From: Candidatus Poribacteria bacterium
GTDB lineage: Bacteria; Poribacteria; WGA-4E; WGA-3G
DNA: 45,924 nucleotides
Assembly (NCBI GenBank): GCA_003635255.1
Contig: PYJC01000145.1
Coordinates: forward strand, 1 to 45,924
Reading direction: 5' to 3'
A program made the position numbers and the translations under genes. The notes beneath the pieces are model-generated. The model worked only from the letters and a program-made list of their open reading frames with translations. It did not search any database and was not told the origin of the DNA. Shown here piece after piece: positions 16,279 through 25,248 of this stretch. Position 1 is the stretch's first letter, and each line of letters opens with the position of its first letter.

Positions 16279-16369
16279 AGGACTTACGCACTTTTCCATG
16301 ATAACGGACGTATGATGCCCTGCAGGCGGGGTTTTAAACCCCGCCTGCAGTCGGGGCTGCGTAAGTCCT
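16279..16369. mobile_element. MITE-like element, copy 1 (12-bp ends AGGACTTACGCA)
   Basis: A 91-bp unit with perfect 12-bp terminal inverted repeats: AGGACTTACGCA (16279-16290) and TGCGTAAGTCCT (16358-16369). Inside is a 31-bp palindrome with 15-bp arms CTGCAGGCGGGGTTT and AAACCCCGCCTGCAG (16320-16350) around a single base. It encodes nothing. The same ends bound a 131-bp unit at 43615-43745. No clean target-site duplication is visible. It lies between the DUF350 gene and the 1349-aa gene. Confidence 0.7.
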
Positions 16370-16429
16370 ATTTAGGTAGACCTATGAAAGACCTACCTCC
16401 GCGTATACTTGCTTTTATTACCACTGCCG

Positions 16430-19400
16430 CTATGTCAAAAGTTCAAATTGCACATCCGCGGTGGGGTGCAAATACTTTACCAATATAGCATCCTTATCTT
16501 CAATATAGAGCCATCCAGATTCAACATCGTCAAGTGTTTGGGTAGCGGGAATCTCAGTTTCGGCATATTTATTTTCTCCATCAGCCGGTTCAACATCGTT
16601 TGCAGGTTCCTCCGCATCGGGGGTCGGTGTGTCATCTGCGGGTGATGCGAACGGGTACCGAACCCGAAGGCCTTGTGGGGCACGTCCGTAACCAACGATA
16701 AGGGTATAACTTGCTTCATTTTCGGCATAACTGAGTTTCCAGTTCACTTGCCCCGCACCGGTCACGGCGAGCGCGTCTATTTTTGCTCCGGAGCTTAGGT
16801 GGACATCACCGACGATAGTGGTTTTAATGCCTGGGTCAAGTCCTCGGAGTGTGTAGACATTCACTATAATATCTTCAGGATTCAGATGCGGTCCCTTGCC
16901 TTCGGTGCAAAAACCGTAGAAACCGTCAGGATAGGTTCCCTTGAGTTCACCATCTTCCCACTGCTGATACATCGCACTCACAGTAATACCTTCGGCGATC
17001 TGAGACCATCTCTCATCTTCGGTGTGCTGGTTCAAACGTTGTAAATAATAGGCGAGGACTAATCCGTTCCATTGCACAGGTACACCGAACCAAGGGTGTG
17101 TATAGAAACTTGTCCCGAAAACAGGAATTGAGGCAAAATGCATGCCGGGTCGGTCAGGGAGATGCCAATGATAGAGAAACGGTAGTGAAGTTTCCGCCCA
17201 ATATGTTGCTCGCTTGAGGTATGCTTTCTCACGGGTGAGTTCATAAGCCTCAATGTAGGCACCGACCGCATGCGCTGCGGCGAGAACATCCGGCTGATAC
17301 ATCGGGCATTCCCACATTTGTGCACCGCGTGGCAGCGAGAATTGTTTCATGAATTTCAGTGCCTTCACACCGGCTTCACGCGAGGCTTTGTTGCCGGTGA
17401 TTCGGGCATGTTTGAGGAGTAGAAGTGCTGATTCAGCACAGGTACCGAGTACGGCTTCGTCTGCGTTTCCGAGGGGAGCAGTTTTCTCGTTTGTCGGATG
17501 CCATCGCCAACTTCCATCGGATTCTTGTGTAGCAATACGTTGCTGTATCTCCCCTTCCATGTAATCCAACGCGGCATCAGTATTACCGATATAGAAAGGG
17601 AATTCCCATCTTAAGATGTGGCAGGAACCGCGCGCCGCCAACCCACCTGGACCGGTGTCGGCTATAGTATTTCTCGCAATTTCCAGCACTCGCTCTTTTA
17701 CTTGTTCATCTTTCGTAGCGAGGTAGTCGTACCAGAGTAGGGTACCGAAACCCGGTTCATTGTGTGCTGCCCAGTCCACGCAGTGTCGGGATTTTCGGGT
17801 ATCTTCGTCCCATGTCGTGTGCATAAACCCGTGGCGTGAAAGTAGTACCTCTTCTTCGTCGCTACGTGGCGGTTGCAGCGGTTCAGGTGTACCGTAAGCG
17901 TCCATCCAATGTGCCACAGCATCTAAAATAGAGGCATTTCCGTCAACAATAATTTCGATTTTAATGGAAACCGGACGGGACGGCATCAGTGGGTACGGAA
18001 TAGAAGCCTCTGTATGGTTCTCCTGGACCCACGCCGGTATAGTGGGTAGGAATACGCCGAGAGCATGGTTCTTCTGATGTTGATGCCAATTAGGTGAAGC
18101 GAATATCGCAGAGAGCATCTGGTTTTCGCCGTCCCAAGTGTCAAGTGGATTCCAGATAATGCCGACGAGCGACTTTTGCATCTCTACTGCGATGACCGGC
18201 ACCGTAATCTTATAGGGATGCGGCACGAGTCGGTTATTAAGCGGCGGTGCTGCATCACGCGTGCTTGAAGAACGTTCGTCATTTTCCAAGAACTCAAGTC
18301 CGGGGAAGAGTGCTGCTGTTTTCTTCTCGCGATTCCGTCCTTGTCCGGCATAAAGCATTGGACCGTGGAAGGCGAGAAGTTCCCGATTCCCATCAGTTTG
18401 TAATTGGGATTCCGTTTTAACACGCTTTGCATCTTCAGTAAGCGTCCACCCGATCTCATAATCCCATTTCACACCATCAGCGTCCGTTCTGGTGCCGCTT
18501 AGCCGGATGATGGATTCACCTTGATTATTCCCTGCAAGTTGATATTGAGTGGGAACAAGCGGAACCGATTGCCGGTTTTGCGCTGCATCTAAGTAAGTAA
18601 TTTCCGCGAGTGCGGGGCAGGTTGCCACCTGTTGGTAGTTGCCGCCTTTCGCGACAAATAGGATATAGTACTCAAACCCACCGGCAGCCGGTTTTTCATT
18701 GAGAGGAACGGGTTCTTGAGTTTCTCCGTTATCAGTTTCTGGCTGAGTTTCAGCACCACGAACAAAAATAACACGGAGATTTTTATTCCCCATTACGACG
18801 CTACCATCTTCAGCCGTGTAGGTATGTAGTTCTTTCACTACCTTGGATTCAAGTTTCGGAGATGCCGGACGGATCGTGACAGAACCTTGCGCCGTGTCAC
18901 GCGCTTCACCTGCTGCAGTTTGGCATTTGAGCGAAACCCCAATGGTAGTTACAGTTGGATGTGGAAGACGGCGAGCCACCCAGTGAACCGATGTTTCTTC
19001 ACCCGGTTCAAGTTCTCTAACTGTTTGTCTGGGGCGTCCACGCCTTAACTTCACGCCGTTGATAGAGATGCGAGTCTCGTCCGCCTTACCGAGTGGTGCG
19101 GTGCCGGTGTTCCGCAGGGTGCATTGGATTTCAAAGTCTTCACCCGCGGCGACAATAGCGGCTGTTGCGCCTACACTCGCAATTTCCAATTTCGGTAATG
19201 CTGTGTAGAGTGATACCTTGATAGGCGGTTCTTCTGATGCTACGGATTCGATGCAAATATCTGCGAGTGCGGAAACTGCTGTTGACGTAGGTTGGTTGAA
19301 CTCAAAAAATTGTGTCCTTTCGTCGTTGTAGTGCAGGATCGCAATGCCGCATCGGAGTTCTGGTTCCGAATCTCTTTTCCCTTTTCGGAGGGCAGATTGT

Positions 19401-20479
19401 TTGAGTTTTCGGAGTTGTGGTTTGCCCCATAATGCCCAAGCGTAGTTGCTATTGCCCTCTACGTTGCATTCCGTCAAAAACGATATGACGATCTCTTTGC
19501 CTGCGTGGTGTGTCAAATCAACCGCTTTTTCCACCCACTGACACTCCGTAGAGACTGCTTCAAAACATCTATCAGGGGCGGCTTCCAAGCCTACATTATT
19601 ATGAAGGTCGAAGACTTCGATAGCGAATTTTACGCCACCGGGTTGGCGTGCCGCATCGTCAAACACAACACCGTCTCGTAGGCCGATAGAAAAGTGTAAA
19701 AACAGTTTTTCTTCGTCATCAATATCGGGAAGTGAAAGGGTGTAGTCAATTTTAGCGATTTCCGTTGGCGTTGGATGTTCAAAGATTGCTGGTTTTGTAA
19801 CACCGCCTGCACAATCTATTCCACTTGCGGATGCTTGTTCCGTCCCAGAAACAGTGCTTTGTCCGAACATCTCCACAAAGTCATAAATCTCCTCAACAAT
19901 CCCCAGTTCCAATGGTGGACGTTCAGGTTCTGTTTCAACATCATCGCTTTGGTCTGTTTCATCTGTTTCTTGCGTTTCAGTTTCTGTGTCTTTGTTATCG
20001 GCAGCTTGTGGGCTGTCCTCAGTTTCCTGTTCGGGCGATGCAATCTCTAACTCGGATTCCGTGTCGTCTTCGGAAACCGAGTCAGCGGCTGCTAACGATT
20101 CGGGCGGCTCATCATTATCGACGGACGCGGTGTCAGAAATCTCGCCGCTTGATTCATCAGAAATATTGTCAGGGGCTGGTTCATCAGTCTCGGCACTGCT
20201 GTCCGGATGCGTTTCGGTGCTCTCGTCTATCGTGACAGAAGGCGCATCGTCCGCTGGAAGTGGTTCCTCCGGTGGGGATGGTGCATCGTTTTCTTCGGTT
20301 TCCGTGTCTTCGGGAACCGGGGTATCTGTGAGTTCAGTATCATCTACGGAATTATCATCGGTTGCGATTTCCAATTCCGTTTGGGATTCGTCATCGCGCT
20401 GTGCATCGTCGGGTTGATCCATCTCGTCCTCTGTTTGCCCGATGCAAGCGACTAAAAGTTGTTGAAAACCGGTGAGCAT
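16430..20479 (-). CDS. large multidomain carbohydrate-active protein (CBM-like, CARDB-like and alpha/alpha-barrel regions)
   Basis: 1349 residues. Residues 18-188 are an extremely acidic D/E/S/T/P tract. Residues about 240-355 look like a jelly-roll module (GVKFAIEVFDLHNN to NSNYAWALWGKPQL). Residues about 430-540 resemble a CARDB-type Ig domain. From about 545 a beta-rich region leads into a helical (alpha/alpha)n-barrel-like region (about 900-1230; GGLAARGSCHILRWEFPFY, NADEAVLGTCAESALLLLKHARITG) of the kind found in six-hairpin glycosidases and lyases. No catalytic residues can be named with confidence. The N-terminus MLTGFQQLLVAC ends in a lipobox-like LVAC but is too short for a standard signal, so export is uncertain. 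The ATG directly follows, in the same frame, the stop codon of the GH172 gene; a later start such as MDQPDD at residue 20 is possible. Likely role: polysaccharide processing with GH172. Confidence 0.65.
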   Translation of the reverse strand: MLTGFQQLLVACIGQTEDEMDQPDDAQRDDESQTELEIATDDNSVDDTELTDTPVPEDTETEENDAPSPPEEPLPADDAPSVTIDESTETHPDSSAETDEPAPDNISDESSGEISDTASVDNDEPPESLAAADSVSEDDTESELEIASPEQETEDSPQAADNKDTETETQETDETDQSDDVETEPERPPLELGIVEEIYDFVEMFGQSTVSGTEQASASGIDCAGGVTKPAIFEHPTPTEIAKIDYTLSLPDIDDEEKLFLHFSIGLRDGVVFDDAARQPGGVKFAIEVFDLHNNVGLEAAPDRCFEAVSTECQWVEKAVDLTHHAGKEIVISFLTECNVEGNSNYAWALWGKPQLRKLKQSALRKGKRDSEPELRCGIAILHYNDERTQFFEFNQPTSTAVSALADICIESVASEEPPIKVSLYTALPKLEIASVGATAAIVAAGEDFEIQCTLRNTGTAPLGKADETRISINGVKLRRGRPRQTVRELEPGEETSVHWVARRLPHPTVTTIGVSLKCQTAAGEARDTAQGSVTIRPASPKLESKVVKELHTYTAEDGSVVMGNKNLRVIFVRGAETQPETDNGETQEPVPLNEKPAAGGFEYYILFVAKGGNYQQVATCPALAEITYLDAAQNRQSVPLVPTQYQLAGNNQGESIIRLSGTRTDADGVKWDYEIGWTLTEDAKRVKTESQLQTDGNRELLAFHGPMLYAGQGRNREKKTAALFPGLEFLENDERSSSTRDAAPPLNNRLVPHPYKITVPVIAVEMQKSLVGIIWNPLDTWDGENQMLSAIFASPNWHQHQKNHALGVFLPTIPAWVQENHTEASIPYPLMPSRPVSIKIEIIVDGNASILDAVAHWMDAYGTPEPLQPPRSDEEEVLLSRHGFMHTTWDEDTRKSRHCVDWAAHNEPGFGTLLWYDYLATKDEQVKERVLEIARNTIADTGPGGLAARGSCHILRWEFPFYIGNTDAALDYMEGEIQQRIATQESDGSWRWHPTNEKTAPLGNADEAVLGTCAESALLLLKHARITGNKASREAGVKALKFMKQFSLPRGAQMWECPMYQPDVLAAAHAVGAYIEAYELTREKAYLKRATYWAETSLPFLYHWHLPDRPGMHFASIPVFGTSFYTHPWFGVPVQWNGLVLAYYLQRLNQHTEDERWSQIAEGITVSAMYQQWEDGELKGTYPDGFYGFCTEGKGPHLNPEDIIVNVYTLRGLDPGIKTTIVGDVHLSSGAKIDALAVTGAGQVNWKLSYAENEASYTLIVGYGRAPQGLRVRYPFASPADDTPTPDAEEPANDVEPADGENKYAETEIPATQTLDDVESGWLYIEDKDAILVKYLHPTADVQFELLT

Positions 20480-21628
20480 TTATTTTTTTTCGCTCCATTT
20501 CTGTTTCATCTCTTTCATCTCATCGTTAAGCACAAGTTCTGCTGGGGGGTTCAGTGCGGAGGCATCAATCTGCCATGCGCCAGATTCATCCTTCAGGACT
20601 GGCTTACGCTGTGCAACAGGTAAAATGCCGAAGGGGGCATGCGGTTCAATTTGGTACCAGTATGCGACAGAAGATGTCTCATTGCTGAGGTGATTGCCGT
20701 GTCCGTGTTCTATTGTGACCCGGATTTCCTTTTCAAAACGGATGGGGTTTTCGATGTGATAGACATAAGAGGTCTGGTAACCGTCGGTATTATTTTCGTG
20801 AATAGAGGAGCCGTTATGTGCAAAGGCGTTCTGTTGCATCCCCCACGCTTGGTTGAGGTAATCCTCTGAGCCTGTGCCGTGCAAGTCGGGAGGCCATTTA
20901 TACCCGTCTACCCAGATCATATCATCGCCTTCGCCCCACCATGTGCCTGGGAAGTTGGTAACCGACAGATTACAACCGATATAGTGCCCTCTACCTTCGG
21001 CGGAGAGGATCAAGTAATTGTTGTCCCAAGCAAGCCGTTCAGCATTGATGATATTGGCTTCTGGGGTATTCACAGTAATTTCATGTCCCCATCCGTCGCA
21101 CGGGTTTTCACGATGGAATTGTGCATGGAAATAGGCGATATCTTCACCGTGCGGTTCGGGGTACAGTTCATAATCAACATAGAAGTATTGGCGATGGGTT
21201 GTGTCGCCTTCGTTAACGAGTTCGATCCTTGCGCTGCGGTTGAAAGGCATTTGTAAGTAGCAGTTGAGCGCGCAGCCTGTATTGAAGGTGTTGTTTTGGT
21301 GCGTGGAGGCGGAGAAGGGGATGGAATCGTAAGAATTAACGATTTCGTTGCCGAGACCGAAGAAGTCGCCCAATGGACAGAGGACACTCGGATGTTCTTC
21401 ATCGTCCCAAAACATCCGAATGAGTACATTTCGATAACCGTTCGGCTGGGTCATCCAGATATGATTGATACATCCGGGTCCTTGGATATCCGCGATGACA
21501 CGGGTTTCACCGGGTTCAACGTTCCATGCGTCGTTATTTCTGCCGGTCGTATCCCAAGAGGAGGCTCGCAACGAGCGTGCTTTTTTGACCCGCGTCAACG
21601 ATGTCAATAATCCGTCAATATAAGTCAT
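20480..21628 (-). CDS. DUF2961 / GH172-family glycoside hydrolase
   Basis: 382 residues. GTWWGEGDDMIWVDG and HGTGSEDYLNQAWG are the hallmark motifs of DUF2961 (GH172), whose founding members act on fructose- or arabinose-type furanosides through two acidic residues located in these motifs. The N-terminal ASSWDTTGRNNDAWNVEPGETRVIADIQGPGCINHIWMT is also characteristic. Length matches the family. There is no signal peptide, so it is probably cytoplasmic. AAGGA lies upstream of the ATG. It heads a pair with the 1349-aa protein and lies 222 bp downstream of a sugar-catabolism operon on the same strand. Confidence 0.88.
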   Translation of the reverse strand: MTYIDGLLTSLTRVKKARSLRASSWDTTGRNNDAWNVEPGETRVIADIQGPGCINHIWMTQPNGYRNVLIRMFWDDEEHPSVLCPLGDFFGLGNEIVNSYDSIPFSASTHQNNTFNTGCALNCYLQMPFNRSARIELVNEGDTTHRQYFYVDYELYPEPHGEDIAYFHAQFHRENPCDGWGHEITVNTPEANIINAERLAWDNNYLILSAEGRGHYIGCNLSVTNFPGTWWGEGDDMIWVDGYKWPPDLHGTGSEDYLNQAWGMQQNAFAHNGSSIHENNTDGYQTSYVYHIENPIRFEKEIRVTIEHGHGNHLSNETSSVAYWYQIEPHAPFGILPVAQRKPVLKDESGAWQIDASALNPPAELVLNDEMKEMKQKWSEKK

Positions 21629-21850
21629 TCAGAGTTTCCTTGTCAATCAAACCCTTGATTAGAAAGTCGAGGATACATATAGAATACGCTTTTAGTATTA
21701 TACCATACACACGTGGCAAATCAACATTTTTTTCGGAATTGTGCCGAGATAACTTATCCAAAGTCTACAATCACCAACGGTACACTAAGGGGAGCAGCGG
21801 GATGACAAGTTCTACTAATGCAGGTGCGGTATTTGCATTTTCTGTAACGC

Positions 21851-22666
21851 TTAAGAATTGGACAAAACGGATTTCGTCTTTTCCAAGCCGATGCGTGCGA
21901 CTTCTGCAGGGTCTTGTTCCCAATAGTTCGGGTTGAACAATTCCAGTGAGATGACACCCGCATACCCTGCGTCTTTCAGAATAGCGATCATTCGTCCGAG
22001 GTCGAGAATGCCATCGCCTGGGTACACCCGATCTGCATCCGATTGCTCCGCGCGTGCGGGTTGTGCGGGTGCGTCGTTGAAGTGGAAGACTGCGATTTTC
22101 TCACCGGGGATGCCTTCCATATCCGCTATTTCCCCGCCGCCACGATAGATATGGAACGGATCAAGGACAATCGTGCTATCCGGATGATCTGCGCCCTCCA
22201 TCACTTCCCAGGCGTGTTTAACTTGGTTGACACCATCCACGAAACCGAGAAATTCCATAGCGGGCTTAACGCCGAATTCACGTCCGAGTTCAAGCAGTTC
22301 ACGATAGTTTTCGCCACCTAATTGGAGATCCGCGACTTCACGTGGTGGGCTTGAGATGATGTAGGTCGAACCGACAGCAGCGGCTTGTGCCATTCGCCGT
22401 TTCGCTTCTTCAATCGCTTCTGCGTGCGCTGAACCTGTCGTATTGAGCCAACCGTGTAGAGCGATAACGGTAGGAACTGAAAGCCCGTAATCGTCGAGTG
22501 CGCTTTTGACATCGGTGAGCGAACCACCTTGTTCTTCGTAAGCCGTTAAATCGTCGTTCCACAATTCAATTGCTGAATAACCGGTTTCGGCAGCAATTCT
22601 AATTTTATCCATTAACCCAGCGGGGCGGATTGTACTTGTATTTAAGCCTAACTGAAATTGTGACAT
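21851..22666 (-). CDS. sugar phosphate isomerase/epimerase family TIM barrel
   Basis: 271 residues of the xylose-isomerase-like (AP-endonuclease 2) TIM-barrel family. Visible elements are YSAIELWNDD on strand 2, VKPAMEFLGF on a metal-binding strand (Glu), STIVLDPFHIYRGGG (Asp and His), KIAVFHFNDAP and GVISLELFNPNYW with the terminal metal-ligand Glu. The family isomerises or epimerises keto-sugars, inosose or sugar phosphates with a divalent metal. It follows the second isomerase by 14 bp, and both follow the dgoD-like gene, so this is a three-gene catabolic operon. Specificity cannot be read. Confidence 0.87.
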   Translation of the reverse strand: MSQFQLGLNTSTIRPAGLMDKIRIAAETGYSAIELWNDDLTAYEEQGGSLTDVKSALDDYGLSVPTVIALHGWLNTTGSAHAEAIEEAKRRMAQAAAVGSTYIISSPPREVADLQLGGENYRELLELGREFGVKPAMEFLGFVDGVNQVKHAWEVMEGADHPDSTIVLDPFHIYRGGGEIADMEGIPGEKIAVFHFNDAPAQPARAEQSDADRVYPGDGILDLGRMIAILKDAGYAGVISLELFNPNYWEQDPAEVARIGLEKTKSVLSNS

Positions 22667-22680
22667 TCTATTATTTTCCC

Positions 22681-23481
22681 TTATTTCTCCAATAAACCCT
22701 TAATGAATCGGACATCTACACGGGCGAGATCGATAACGGTGTCTACGGGTTCTCCGCTGTATTCGCTATGGAAACTCACAGGACCTGAAAATCCGATGAT
22801 TTGTAGCGTGTTTACTGCTGTTTCCCAATCAACGAAGCCTTTTCCCATTCGGACAACGCTGCCACCACGTGCGCCGGGTGAACGCGCCAAGTCCTTGAAC
22901 GCCATAACCGCGAGATGCGATTTGACGATATCGAGTGCCATGTTAATCGGTTCACCGACAATAGAGAGATGTCCAGTATCGGCAAAAACGCCGACGTGTT
23001 GTGGATCGAAACCTTTCACAAGGTTCATCACAGCACACGAGTTCAGTCCCATGGAAGTCCCAGAGTGATTATGGATGCACGTCCGGGGTCCGTATTGTTC
23101 GGAGAGTTTTGCGAACCCCTCCAACTGCTTACGGATAGCGTCAACCTGTGCCCAATAGCCGCCATCATCAGCGTGCCAATGCCAGTATCCCAATTTGATA
23201 TTTTCGACACCGGCTTCACCTGCAGCGGCGTAGACACGGCGTGTCTCTTCCTGTGTCGGGTCAAGAAAATCGCCCGGCGTTGTAACGAGTGGGATAGATA
23301 GACCTGCAGCTGCGAACTGCTTTGCGGCGGTAGGTAGTGCTTCCGTCGCGTTTTCTGGGTTCACCGGATAGCCCGGACGCACGCATAGATCTGCACCACT
23401 TACGCCGACCGATTGCAATGCGGTGATAATCTCTGGAATTTCTAAACCTTCCAGATGTTTTGTGAACATGATAAATTTCAT
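22681..23481 (-). CDS. second sugar phosphate isomerase/epimerase family protein
   Basis: 266 residues from the ATG at 23481 (MKFIMFTKHLEGLEIPEI). A TTG nine codons earlier would overlap the dgoD stop and is less likely. Xylose-isomerase-like TIM-barrel features are visible: GVSGADLCVRPGYPV, CIHNHSGTSMG, VGVFADTGHLSIVGEP with Asp and His, AVMAFKDLAR and GPVSFHSEYSG with a terminal Glu. It is clearly diverged from the neighbouring isomerase, so the two probably catalyse successive or different steps. It lies 20 bp after the dgoD-like gene. Confidence 0.85.
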   Translation of the reverse strand: MKFIMFTKHLEGLEIPEIITALQSVGVSGADLCVRPGYPVNPENATEALPTAAKQFAAAGLSIPLVTTPGDFLDPTQEETRRVYAAAGEAGVENIKLGYWHWHADDGGYWAQVDAIRKQLEGFAKLSEQYGPRTCIHNHSGTSMGLNSCAVMNLVKGFDPQHVGVFADTGHLSIVGEPINMALDIVKSHLAVMAFKDLARSPGARGGSVVRMGKGFVDWETAVNTLQIIGFSGPVSFHSEYSGEPVDTVIDLARVDVRFIKGLLEK

Positions 23482-23501
23482 AGTTTTTGTATAACTATTC
23501 C

Positions 23502-24605
23502 TTACCAATCGACAACGGAACCGTCATCGGGGTGATAGGATGTTGGATTCTGCCAATCGTGGTCAATCTTATCTTCGAGTGCGTCTTCATCGAGTTCGAT
23601 GCCAAGTCCAGGACCGGTCGGGAGTTCAACGAACCCATCTTTGAAGACGAAAGGATTCTTGAGGTATCCTTCACCGAGCGTGGTATGCTCCTGCATCACA
23701 AAGTTCGGGATGGAGGCATCTAACTGGATACACGCCGCTAAGGAGATAGGACCGAGCGGATTATGTGGTGCGATACCGCCGTAATAGGCTTCTGCCATGC
23801 CTGCAATGATACGTACTTCATTGATACCACCCGCGTGACAGAGATCGGGTTGGAGGATAGACGCTGCCTGTTTCTCTAAGATTTCACGGAACCCCCATTT
23901 TGTGAAAATCCGTTCGCCTGTCGCGATCGGGAGATGGGTGCTTCGTGCAATTTCGGCGAGTGTGTCCACATTTTGGCACTGAATTGGCTCTTCTATGAAC
24001 ATCGGTTGGTAGGGTTCCAACGCTTTAATCAGAACTTTAGCCGTCTGTGGACTGACGGCACCGTGAAAGTCGATGGCTAAGTCAACTTCTGTGCCTGCGG
24101 CTTCGCGGAGTGCCGCGAAGTGATCCACGGCTCTGTCGATAAAGGCTTTGTTTTCAATGATGCGTGCGGGTCTGCCGCCTGCCGGCCCCGTTTTAAAAGC
24201 GGTAAACCCTTTGTCGATCCACTCTTTGATACCATCTGGGTCACCACCGCCTTTGTAGAGTCTGATGCGGTCGCGTGTCGGCCCACCGAAAAGTTGATAG
24301 ACAGGCACGCCGAGTGATTTTCCTGCGAGATCCCAGAGTGCTTGTTCTACGCCGCTCAGTGCGCTTGTGAGAATGGGACCACCGCGATAGAATGCGTGGC
24401 GATACATTGCCTGCCAGTGGTGGACCACGCGCCTCGGATCTTCACCGATGAGGTATGGCGCGAGTTCGTCAACGGCTTGTGCACATGTCTTGGCGCGTCC
24501 TTCTAAAATGGGCTCACCGAGTCCTACTAACCCTTCATCCGTATGGATTTTAAGGAAGAGCCAGCGCGGTTGTACCAGAAATGTCTCCAATTTTGTTATC
24601 TTCAT
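23502..24605 (-). CDS. dgoD: D-galactonate dehydratase-like enzyme (mandelate racemase/MLE family)
   Basis: 367 residues, very close in pattern to DgoD: it starts MKITKLETFLVQPRWLFLKI and has EGLVGLGEPILEGRA and FYRGGPILTSALSGVEQALWD. Enolase-superfamily residues are all present: metal ligands Asp179 (IDFHG), Glu205 (FIEEP) and Glu231 (TGERIF), Asp254 in LQPDLCHAGG, and catalytic His281 in APHNPLGP. His181 in DFHG is also kept, as in galactonate dehydratases. The reaction would be D-galactonate or a similar sugar acid to the 2-keto-3-deoxy acid. GAGGA precedes the ATG. It is the first gene of the isomerase operon. No KDG kinase or aldolase is in the window. Confidence 0.85.
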   Translation of the reverse strand: MKITKLETFLVQPRWLFLKIHTDEGLVGLGEPILEGRAKTCAQAVDELAPYLIGEDPRRVVHHWQAMYRHAFYRGGPILTSALSGVEQALWDLAGKSLGVPVYQLFGGPTRDRIRLYKGGGDPDGIKEWIDKGFTAFKTGPAGGRPARIIENKAFIDRAVDHFAALREAAGTEVDLAIDFHGAVSPQTAKVLIKALEPYQPMFIEEPIQCQNVDTLAEIARSTHLPIATGERIFTKWGFREILEKQAASILQPDLCHAGGINEVRIIAGMAEAYYGGIAPHNPLGPISLAACIQLDASIPNFVMQEHTTLGEGYLKNPFVFKDGFVELPTGPGLGIELDEDALEDKIDHDWQNPTSYHPDDGSVVDW

Positions 24606-25248
24606 TGAGATTCCTCAAAATAATATGGCTTGCAAGCAGCAGCTTGCAACTCGAAACAGACTTTTATGATTTTGCGTGTTATGTTACTATCCTCCGTGAA
24701 TTTTGTCAACATAATTTCGGACTTGCGTAGGATTATTTATGGTGGATTTTAGAATGATATTGACACTTTCCGAGCGGCGAGGCATGGGGATCTTGCCGAG
24801 TAGACAATTGAATGCCTCTGTGTTACTTCTGATTTAATTTGACACGCGTTTGTTCAGTGTATATAATATCTTACCTATCATCTACTGGATATTTTAATAT
24901 TTAAACGACTTGTGCTAATTAATCTTTATACTAAACTTTGGACAATCTTTTTACCGCCAGTTTGATAAAAAGGGTGGGTATCACCTCTGTTCAATGCAAG
25001 GAAATAAAGACACAGCACACAAATAATTTTTAGGGAAGTCCGGTTCGGTTAGGAAACCGTGAAGAAATACGCAGAAATACGCAGAAATACCCAAGCAAAA
25101 ACACCCCTATCAAAGACCCCCAGCAAAAACCCTACCGGGCCTGGAGGAAATATAGAATTACGCAAATATTTTATTAAATTTCATTAGGAGTGCTATGTCT
25201 GTAAATAGGGGCAACTTGCGTTAATATACTATAAAAAGGAGATATGTT
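24606..25248. other. 643-bp divergent intergenic region with short repeats
   Basis: No convincing gene. A decamer occurs three times in tandem (GAAGAAATAC, GCAGAAATAC, GCAGAAATAC at 25061-25090). Just before it is an imperfect hairpin CGGTTCGGTTAGGAAACCG (25041-25059). A motif CGGACTTGCGTA (24719-24730) matches nine of twelve bases of the AGGACTTACGCA element end and could be a decayed remnant. AT content is high from 24840 to 24960, where promoters for the plus-strand gene at 25249 may lie. Confidence 0.45.

Noticed and set aside
19986..20417. 143-aa Ser-rich plus-strand reading frame
   Set aside because: It is the mirror of the acidic Asp/Glu/Ser/Thr tract of the 1349-aa protein; its Ser-rich composition follows from the codons of that tract.
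24719..24730. CGGACTTGCGTA as a third AGGACTTACGCA element end
   Set aside because: Only nine of twelve bases match and no inverse partner is visible within several hundred bases; kept only as a possible remnant.
25061..25090. possible CRISPR array
   Set aside because: Three decamers in direct tandem without spacers; no cas genes anywhere in the window.
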